This document shows, piece by piece, positions 1 through 5,278 of a stretch of DNA of 12,961 nt. The notes beneath the pieces were generated by a model. It had not been told where the DNA came from. It saw only the letters and a program-made list of their open reading frames with translations, and searched no databases. The DNA comes from Tateyamaria sp. (GTDB taxonomy: Bacteria > Pseudomonadota > Alphaproteobacteria > Rhodobacterales > Rhodobacteraceae): assembly GCA_018668195.1 (NCBI GenBank), contig JABITU010000022.1, forward strand, positions 1 through 12,961, written 5' to 3'. Each line of letters opens with the position of its first letter. Position 1 is the stretch's first letter. The translations under genes were made by a program, and so were the position numbers.

Positions 1-157
1 CATCTCGGACATGGCAATGCGCGATGCTTGCCCCCGCCTCAAAGGCTTCTTGGGTACTTTCGATCTGCTCGCGGATCGTGATGGGGACCGCCGGGTTATC
101 TTCCTTTGTTGGCGAGGAGCCCGTGATGGCAACACAGATTATACAAGGATTGGTCAT
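1..157 (-). CDS. DUF849/BKACE beta-keto acid cleavage enzyme, N-terminal fragment (cut by window edge)
   Basis: Only the first 52 codons are present; the gene continues past the left edge. The ATG at 157 is preceded by AAAGGA at 163-168 with a 5-base spacer, and 37 bases separate it from the upstream stop. The start of the protein contains a beta-strand leading into AITG, then PIT, then EAGAS and HCHVRD. This is the N-terminal pattern of the 3-keto-5-aminohexanoate cleavage enzyme family (Kce, DUF849), TIM-barrel zinc enzymes that react a beta-keto acid with acetyl-CoA to give acetoacetate and a new CoA thioester. His47 and His49 match the zinc-binding HxH pair. By my recall, Kce has a Glu just after AITG that contacts the substrate amino group; here that position is Ser15, which argues for a substrate other than 3-keto-5-aminohexanoate. 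Next to hydroxyquinol cleavage genes, 3-oxoadipate is the obvious candidate. The family call is fairly sure; the substrate is inference. Confidence 0.85.
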   Translation of the reverse strand, partial: MTNPCIICVAITGSSPTKEDNPAVPITIREQIESTQEAFEAGASIAHCHVRD

Positions 158-162
158 GATCG

Positions 163-168
163 TCCTTT
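163..168 (-). promoter_or_regulatory. Ribosome binding site of the BKACE gene
   Basis: AAAGGA on the minus strand, 5 bases before the ATG at 157. It fixes the start of the edge-truncated gene, which would otherwise be easy to miss. Confidence 0.6.
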
Positions 169-194
169 GCGCAGGCTAGGTGCTATGTGGGATG

Positions 195-527
195 CTATTT
201 CAAAGTAACATAGGTGGATGGATCAAGCTGTGCGCAGCGAAATGCTACGGATTGCTTTGTGATTTCTACAAGTAACCGCTGCAGCTCTGCCCCCATGACT
301 TCGAGCGTTTCTTTCGTTCGACTGGCACGAGGCATAATGGAAATCTCTACGTTGACCGCGGGTTGATCCGACAGCCCCACAATCGAAATCAGAGCCAGTT
401 GGCAAGCCGAATGAGGTGCGTCGAGATGTTCGGAAACTATGTCGCGCAGCGGAATGAGTGCGTCAGTGAGCGGGACTGTATGGGCCTTGTAGACAGCTTC
501 ATCGACGTAAATTTTGACGTTAGGCAT
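195..527 (-). CDS. Small tautomerase-superfamily-like protein (CHMI-like), 110 aa
   Basis: The 110-residue protein begins Met-Pro-Asn-Val, so removal of Met would expose an N-terminal proline, the catalytic base of the tautomerase superfamily. Its length resembles 5-carboxymethyl-2-hydroxymuconate isomerase-like members rather than the roughly 60-residue 4-oxalocrotonate tautomerases. The body alternates hydrophobic strands (ALISIVGL, VNVEISIM) and a helix (TLEVMGAELQRLLVEIT), as expected for a beta-alpha-beta fold. The start is supported by GGAGG at 537-541, which lies inside the last Gly-Gly codons of the preceding VOC gene; only 5 bases separate the two genes, so translation is probably coupled. 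A role in keto-enol isomerisation of a ring-cleavage or ring-forming intermediate would fit the operon. The family call rests on the N-terminal proline, size and fold pattern, so it is tentative; a conserved protein of another fold is possible. Confidence 0.6.
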   Translation of the reverse strand: MPNVKIYVDEAVYKAHTVPLTDALIPLRDIVSEHLDAPHSACQLALISIVGLSDQPAVNVEISIMPRASRTKETLEVMGAELQRLLVEITKQSVAFRCAQLDPSTYVTLK

Positions 528-532
528 ATGTT

Positions 533-1060
533 CTAACCTCCAACCGGAGACCAGAGTGCGGTCGGATTGGCCCGTGTCACAGCCATGCCTTGCGGATAGC
601 TTACGAGTTCAAGTTGCATCCCCCATGGCGCGCGAAAATAGACCCAATGAAGCCCTTCGGAAGGGCCTTCCGTCATATGGGTGGGGTCGCCCTGCACGTC
701 GACGTTATGCGCCTTGAGGTAAGCAACGGCTGCATCGATGTCATCAACTACGAACCCCAGATGTGCGGCCCCAACGTCGCTATTGGCTGGTGATCTCTCG
801 GATGCGCCGTCCAACTCGTATTCGAACAATTCAAAGGCCGGGCCGTTTTTGCATTTCAACATGCGCAGGGTTTTAACGATCGCGCGTGGATGCACGCCCA
901 GATGCACTTCCATCCAGTCATCGTCCGCTACAAATGGGCCGATTTCGAACGCAACTTCGCAGCCAATCACATCGACAAAGAACCTTGTGGCTTCTTCGAT
1001 ATCGGGCACAGTGAAACCGATATGATCGCTACCCGCCAACCCGGGGAGACCACCGCTCAT
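533..1060 (-). CDS. VOC-superfamily (glyoxalase/bleomycin resistance/dioxygenase fold) metalloprotein
   Basis: This 175-residue protein has two beta-alpha-beta-beta-beta modules, at about residues 10-82 and 97-155. Each opens with a His (SDHIGF, His13; AAHLGF, His100) and closes with a Glu (FELFEY, Glu77; QLELVSY, Glu151). These four side chains are the standard VOC metal site, so a divalent metal enzyme is likely. VOC members include glyoxalase I, epimerases, isomerases and extradiol dioxygenases; nothing here fixes the reaction. The open frame extends to a Met codon at 1177, but the ATG at 1060 is chosen because the extension overlaps the upstream ABM gene for over 100 bases and is not VOC-like. 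The start overlaps the upstream stop as ATGA (1057-1060), a classic coupling arrangement. An isomerase or lyase acting on an operon intermediate is plausible. Confidence 0.85.
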   Translation of the reverse strand: MSGGLPGLAGSDHIGFTVPDIEEATRFFVDVIGCEVAFEIGPFVADDDWMEVHLGVHPRAIVKTLRMLKCKNGPAFELFEYELDGASERSPANSDVGAAHLGFVVDDIDAAVAYLKAHNVDVQGDPTHMTEGPSEGLHWVYFRAPWGMQLELVSYPQGMAVTRANPTALWSPVGG

Positions 1061-1368
1061 CTTGTGCTCACGGCGTCGCTGGTCATGGTCATCAGGCGAA
1101 GCTTTTGCAGCTCGAACACCTTGTCTTTGACATCCGCGAAGGCCTGTAGATGCGGCATCTCCATATGCTTGTCCCATTCCGCCCGGTTGGTCCAGTTTTC
1201 GTAGAAAGTGAATTCTGCGAGGTCTTCGTCATCTTGGTGCAGCCAGTATTCGATGCAACCGGGCTCAGCCCGCGTGGGCGCGATCAGGCCCGTTAGAAAC
1301 GCCTTAGTCTCTTCGATCTGTCCATCCAAGGCACGTAGATGTGCAATGACTGTTAGCTGTTCTGACAT
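1057..1368 (-). CDS. ABM-domain protein, YgiN-like putative quinol monooxygenase
   Basis: The 103-residue protein has the compact ferredoxin-like pattern of the antibiotic biosynthesis monooxygenase (ABM) fold: an N-terminal strand (LTVIAHL), a helix, PGCIEYWLHQ, the FTFYENWTNRAEWDKHM segment and then PHLQAF. The E-W-x3-A-x2-x-H arrangement is typical of YgiN and related proteins, which form dimers and act on quinols or other electron-rich substrates without a flavin or metal cofactor. The start at 1368 is supported by AGGAGA at 1375-1380; a longer open frame reaching 1482 runs into the upstream gene and is rejected. The stop overlaps the VOC start as ATGA. In this operon it could oxidise a phenol or quinol to supply hydroxyquinol, or handle hydroxyquinone formed by auto-oxidation. 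The family is fairly clear, the reaction is unknown. Confidence 0.8.
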   Translation of the reverse strand: MSEQLTVIAHLRALDGQIEETKAFLTGLIAPTRAEPGCIEYWLHQDDEDLAEFTFYENWTNRAEWDKHMEMPHLQAFADVKDKVFELQKLRLMTMTSDAVSTR

Positions 1369-1399
1369 AGTGACTCTCCTATTGGAAAATGCAGCGGAT

Positions 1400-2461
1400 C
1401 TATCCGTGCCCGATGAGTAATTTGAACGTGTCGATGAGCGCCGCGGCGTTTTTTTCGGACAACTCAAGCGCGCCTGCCTCAATCTGAAACGCCATCTCGA
1501 CGACTCGTGTATTCATTGGTGCGTCTTTCCCTGCAGCCTTGAGCTTTTCAATCACCAATCCGTTGACCTCATCAATCTCGGCGCGTCTGCCTTTGCGCCA
1601 ATCCTGCAAAGAACAGGTCAGCGTGTCGTCGGCAGAAAACGTCGACAGTACCATGTCAAAAATCTCATCGACATAGGCGTCAGGATCATTGCTCATAGTG
1701 GGAGGCATACCGATGATCGGCATGATCGTGGCTCCGTCAGCCAATGCGGCGGCCATCGCCTCATATCCGGCAAGGCGCATCACTTCGAGAAACGCTTTGT
1801 CCTCGGCGGCGGGGCGCAACGCGCTGTTTATGATTGCAGACGGGATCAGTTCTGCTGCGTTCACAATCAGCTTCATCCATTTTGCGGAATGGATATCGTC
1901 GACAACTTCGACAGTGCCGGAATTGCGTAACAGCGCTGCAATACCATCAACGCGATGTTGTTGCGCCGGATCGACCGCACCCATTGCAAACCAAGACGTG
2001 TCTATGTCGTTCTGGCGATTGGTGATCCCCGGCTCCCACATGTTTGACGCAATCTCTATCACAGCGCCGATGGTGCGCTCGGGGCCGACAATCTCGGCGA
2101 TGTCCTCATGGGTCATGCCGTTTTGGAGGCCGACGACAAAACCATCCTTCGCCAGCACCGGCTTGATCATCTCGGTGGCCCAGCGTGTGTCGTAGGCTTT
2201 GACGACCATAAAGATTATATCAAAAGGTTGTTTGACCTCGGCAATTTCACACAGGTGAATCGCATTGACGGGTGTATGGATGACACGCTCGGGCAGGTTC
2301 ACCGTTAGGCCGTTCGCGCGCATCGCTTCAACATGCGCAGGCCACTGGTCAATAAAAGTGACATCTAGGCCTGCCACCACGAAATCCGCCGCTATGGATG
2401 CGCCTTGGGCACCCGTGCCCAAAAACGCGATGCGGGGGTTGGTTTTGAAGGGGGTTGTCAC
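1400..2461 (-). CDS. Ketopantoate reductase-like (ApbA/PanE family) oxidoreductase
   Basis: The 353-residue protein has an N-terminal Rossmann domain with Gly15-Thr-Gly17-Ala-Gln-Gly20 after strand IAFLG, followed by VVKAYDT (Lys88), the QNG motif at 113-115 and the W-x-K-L-x-x-N helix (Lys197, catalytic lysine region) that marks the ketopantoate reductase family. The C-terminal helical domain follows to a full family length, slightly longer than E. coli PanE. Such enzymes reduce 2-keto acids to 2-hydroxy acids with NAD(P)H. A housekeeping role in pantothenate synthesis is unlikely inside a catabolic operon, so a keto/hydroxy acid intermediate is a better guess. The start codon is GTG at 2461, with GGAG at 2468-2471 six bases upstream; no better ATG is seen. 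It lies 31 bases after the SDR gene and 31 bases before the ABM gene. Confidence 0.85.
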   Translation of the reverse strand: MTTPFKTNPRIAFLGTGAQGASIAADFVVAGLDVTFIDQWPAHVEAMRANGLTVNLPERVIHTPVNAIHLCEIAEVKQPFDIIFMVVKAYDTRWATEMIKPVLAKDGFVVGLQNGMTHEDIAEIVGPERTIGAVIEIASNMWEPGITNRQNDIDTSWFAMGAVDPAQQHRVDGIAALLRNSGTVEVVDDIHSAKWMKLIVNAAELIPSAIINSALRPAAEDKAFLEVMRLAGYEAMAAALADGATIMPIIGMPPTMSNDPDAYVDEIFDMVLSTFSADDTLTCSLQDWRKGRRAEIDEVNGLVIEKLKAAGKDAPMNTRVVEMAFQIEAGALELSEKNAAALIDTFKLLIGHG

Positions 2462-2492
2462 GTGAGACTCCAGTTTTTGAATGGGATGCAGA

Positions 2493-3278
2493 TCATTGCA
2501 TGATCATGCCACCGTCGATCATCAGGCATTGGCCAGTCATGTAATCCGACGCTGGCGAGAGCAGAAAATCGACGGTGCCGGAAATATCCTCGGGACGCGA
2601 TGCACGGCCAAGTGGGATACCCGCAGAGAATTCTTTGATAGCTTGACCGGGCACTGACGTTGCGCCCATCTCCATTAGATCGCGGTCAAGTGTGACCCAA
2701 AGGTCAGTTTCAACGACGCCGGGTGCAAATGCATTTACCGTAATGCCATGGGGTGCGAGGGCTTTCGCCGCAGCTTGGGTGAGGCTGATGACGGACGCCT
2801 TGCTGGCGCAGTAGGGCGCGAAATCACCAAAACCGGCGCGGCCCGCCATTGAGGCCGTGCTGATGATTTTGCCCTTGTGACCGGTAGCGATCATTGCCTT
2901 GCTGGCTTCTTGCATACCAATCAATACGCCAAGACCGTTTACCGCCATGATCTGTGTCCAGTTCTCTTCGGTTGTCTCAAGAAACGGCATCGGGCGGTTG
3001 AAACCTGCGTTGTTGACCATCCCGTGAAGAAAACCGAATTCAGTCTCGCAGGCAGTCACAGCGGCGGTCACGGTGCTGCGGTCGGTTACGTCTACCTTGC
3101 AGAAAATGGCGCGACCGCCACTTGTTAGGATGGATTGTGTCGCCTTCGTTCCCGCCGCTTCGTCGATGTCTGCAATGACAACACCGTAGCCAGTCCGTGC
3201 CGCACTTTGCGCGACGGCAAGGCCTATTCCGCGCGCCGCGCCAGTGACAATAACACCACCCTTGTTCGCGTCTATCAT
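2493..3278 (-). CDS. Classical SDR-family NAD(P)-dependent oxidoreductase
   Basis: The 261-residue protein is a classical short-chain dehydrogenase: cofactor motif TGAARGIG at 12-19, Asp37 at the end of the second strand (favouring NAD over NADP), NNAG at 89-92, catalytic Ser143, and YCASK with Tyr156 and Lys160. A C-terminal LMIDGG segment follows the fold to the end. It probably oxidises a secondary alcohol or reduces a ketone on a sugar-like or alicyclic intermediate; sequence alone cannot say which. The ATG at 3278 has a strong AAGGGGAAG site at 3284-3292. It starts 25 bases after the dioxygenase stop, so it shares the operon. It may act before ring formation or on a side product. Confidence 0.92.
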   Translation of the reverse strand: MIDANKGGVIVTGAARGIGLAVAQSAARTGYGVVIADIDEAAGTKATQSILTSGGRAIFCKVDVTDRSTVTAAVTACETEFGFLHGMVNNAGFNRPMPFLETTEENWTQIMAVNGLGVLIGMQEASKAMIATGHKGKIISTASMAGRAGFGDFAPYCASKASVISLTQAAAKALAPHGITVNAFAPGVVETDLWVTLDRDLMEMGATSVPGQAIKEFSAGIPLGRASRPEDISGTVDFLLSPASDYMTGQCLMIDGGMIMQ

Positions 3279-3303
3279 GTGAACTTCCCCTTGTCCTCGC
3301 AGC

Positions 3304-4161
3304 CTAATCGCCTTTGTTCAGAACGAAGTTAAACGACGACTTCCATTTGGTTTTGCCATCTACAACGGGTTCAAAGGCAGCGATCAACGTTTCCTTCACA
3401 CCGAAGACCGCATCCGATTGCAGATAGGTGTCTCCATCAACAAAGGTGTGGGTCGTAATCCGGTCATAGCCATCTGCGGTGATGATAAAGTGCAAATGCG
3501 CAGGCCTGAATGGATGCCGACCAAGCTGTCCCAATAGCTGCCCAACGGGACCGTCATCAGGAATGGGATAGGACACAGGTTTGATACCTTGGAACCAATA
3601 GCGCCCGTCTGCGCCAGTGGTAAACACACCGCGGTTGTTGTTCAGCGGTTGCTTTTCAGGCTGCTGCACATCGTAGAACCCGTCTTCGTTGTCAGACCAA
3701 ACGTCGATACGCACGCCCTCGATCGGTGTACCGTGCAAATCCGTGACGACTCCCTCGAACAGGCACGTTTCTGTGCCGCCCTGTTTGGTGATGTTGGTGC
3801 CCATTTCATATTCGGGAACACCATCGATATGGAACGGTCCCAACACTGTGTTTTCTGTAGCACCGCTGGGCCTGCGCGAATTGATCGCGTCCACCAACAT
3901 TGAGACGCCCAGAATATCGGACAGCAAGATGAACTCTTGGCGGTTACCATCGCAAAGCTGTCCGGTCCGGTTCAGAAAATCGATTCCCATGTCCCACTCG
4001 TCTTGGCCTAGATCCACGTCTTTGACGAAGGCGTGCAAGTGCTTGACCAAACTCGTGACGACTTCAGCAAGCCGCGCATTTGTGTCTGGTCCAATACGCG
4101 ATGTTACCGCGTCGATCGATCCTTCTTCGGTAAAGTAGTCAATTTTTGCGCGGTCGCTCAT
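3304..4161 (-). CDS. Intradiol ring-cleavage dioxygenase, probable hydroxyquinol 1,2-dioxygenase
   Basis: The 285-residue protein has the helical N-terminal dimerisation/linker domain (about 1-105) and the beta-sandwich catalytic domain of the catechol/hydroxyquinol group. The non-haem Fe(III) ligands are all visible: Tyr163 (GFYD), Tyr198 (PVSYPIP), His222 and His224 (RPAHLHF), with the conserved Arg219. Spacing and length resemble hydroxyquinol 1,2-dioxygenases more than protocatechuate dioxygenases. The enzyme would open 1,2,4-trihydroxybenzene between the two adjacent hydroxyl carbons to give maleylacetate, the substrate of the reductase encoded just upstream. That pairing is the main reason to prefer hydroxyquinol over catechol or chlorocatechol, since no muconate cycloisomerase or dienelactone hydrolase is visible. 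The ATG at 4161 has GAGGA at 4168-4172, overlapping the previous gene's stop codon; the genes are 10 bases apart. Confidence 0.9.
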   Translation of the reverse strand: MSDRAKIDYFTEEGSIDAVTSRIGPDTNARLAEVVTSLVKHLHAFVKDVDLGQDEWDMGIDFLNRTGQLCDGNRQEFILLSDILGVSMLVDAINSRRPSGATENTVLGPFHIDGVPEYEMGTNITKQGGTETCLFEGVVTDLHGTPIEGVRIDVWSDNEDGFYDVQQPEKQPLNNNRGVFTTGADGRYWFQGIKPVSYPIPDDGPVGQLLGQLGRHPFRPAHLHFIITADGYDRITTHTFVDGDTYLQSDAVFGVKETLIAAFEPVVDGKTKWKSSFNFVLNKGD

Positions 4162-4171
4162 TTCAAGTCCT

Positions 4172-5248
4172 CTATGCTTTTTTCAAGCTCGGACGCTTGC
4201 CATCAAGCGCATCGAGCAGCAGGGTCAGAATGCCGTCTCGTGTTATGTCACGCGGATTCCAGTAGGCGTTTTTCACGGCCAGATCGGCAGCTTTTTGAAG
4301 ATCACCTTCAGTTACGCCCAAATCCCGCAGCGCCATTGGCGCACCAAGCTGGGTCGCGAGATCGTAAAGACCACCACCAAGATCATCATCAAAAAGGTCC
4401 GCCGCAGGGGCAAGTGCGTCTTGCGCCGCAACAGCGTTAAAGGCCGCGGTGTGTGGCAACAGGATCGCGTGTGTTTCTGCATGGGGAAGATCGAATGTAC
4501 CGCCAAGCGTATGGCACAATTTATGATGAAGCGACATGCCCACCGATCCAAGCACGACACCGCAGAGCCATGAACCATAAAGTGCGTCTGAGCGCGCCGC
4601 GACATCTTGCGGGGCTTTGACGATACGCGGCAGGGCATCTTTCATGGAGCGGATTGCTTCAACTGCCATAAGGCTGGTCACGGGGTTGCGGTCCTGTGCA
4701 TAGAGACCTTCAATCGCGTGAGCGATCGCGTTTAATCCACTAGATACGCTCATCGCGACAGGAAGCCCAAGTGTCAGGTTTGCATCATAAATAACAGTTT
4801 CAGGTCGGATCGCAGGATCACGAACGGTGGTTTTCACGCCGTCCTCGGTTTGCCCCAAAATATCAGTCACTTCCGATCCGGCGTAGGTTGTCGCAACAAC
4901 CAGATGTGGCGCTTTGTTACGCCATGACACGGCTTTGCCCAGCCCAATTGTTGAACCACCGCCAATTGATACAATGCCGTCCGCTCCGGCGGCAGCGTAT
5001 TCAGCCAAAGCCAACGCGGTGATATTCACAGGCGTGTGCATCTGTGCGTCCGAAAATACCCCGGCGGCAAGCGGACCAATATCTTGCGCCAGCTTTTTCG
5101 CGTCGTTCTTTTGAAAGGGCGTCGACAGAACAAGAACCTTTTTACATCCAAGTGCTTCAATCTCAGCGGCGAGGCTTCCGACAGATCCCGTGCCAAAAAT
5201 TATCCGTGACGGGGCAGATTGGTAAGTGAATGCAGGTGTTGTGGACAT
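4172..5248 (-). CDS. Maleylacetate reductase (iron-type alcohol dehydrogenase fold)
   Basis: The 358-residue protein belongs to the maleylacetate reductase branch of the iron-containing alcohol dehydrogenases. It has a nucleotide-binding GGGS at 96-99, TYAGSEVT near 121-128, and the SGLNAIAHAIEGLYA helix typical of this branch. At the metal site the usual first Asp of iron ADHs is Asn173, with His177, His242/His246 and the DLPHAETH histidines (256, 260) following; Asn at that position is common in maleylacetate reductases, some of which work without metal. It reduces maleylacetate to 3-oxoadipate using NAD(P)H. The ATG at 5248 is preferred over the in-frame TTG at 5263 because GGAAAG (5256-5261) sits 7 bases before the ATG and would lie inside the gene otherwise. 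It follows the ABC fusion gene by 30 bases and precedes the dioxygenase by 10. Confidence 0.92.
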   Translation of the reverse strand: MSTTPAFTYQSAPSRIIFGTGSVGSLAAEIEALGCKKVLVLSTPFQKNDAKKLAQDIGPLAAGVFSDAQMHTPVNITALALAEYAAAGADGIVSIGGGSTIGLGKAVSWRNKAPHLVVATTYAGSEVTDILGQTEDGVKTTVRDPAIRPETVIYDANLTLGLPVAMSVSSGLNAIAHAIEGLYAQDRNPVTSLMAVEAIRSMKDALPRIVKAPQDVAARSDALYGSWLCGVVLGSVGMSLHHKLCHTLGGTFDLPHAETHAILLPHTAAFNAVAAQDALAPAADLFDDDLGGGLYDLATQLGAPMALRDLGVTEGDLQKAADLAVKNAYWNPRDITRDGILTLLLDALDGKRPSLKKA

Positions 5249-5255
5249 GGATGTT

Positions 5256-5261
5256 CTTTCC
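5256..5261 (-). promoter_or_regulatory. Ribosome binding site deciding the maleylacetate reductase start
   Basis: GGAAAG on the minus strand, 7 bases before the ATG at 5248. Its position argues against the in-frame TTG at 5263 as the start. Confidence 0.5.
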
Positions 5262-5278
5262 AAATTGGCGCGTGCGCA

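Noticed and set aside
11..208. Plus-strand open frame of 65 codons at the left edge.
   Set aside because: It lies opposite the BKACE start, which has a clear family match and ribosome site; the plus-strand product is not recognisable.
1061..1177. Upstream extension of the VOC gene.
   Set aside because: It overlaps the ABM coding sequence in another frame, and the ATGA overlap at 1057-1060 explains the start better.
1369..1482. Upstream extension of the ABM gene.
   Set aside because: It runs into the end of the ketopantoate-reductase-like gene; the ATG at 1368 has its own ribosome site and starts the ABM fold.
1689..2195. Plus-strand open frame of 168 codons.
   Set aside because: Antisense to the ketopantoate-reductase-like gene, with no recognisable family.
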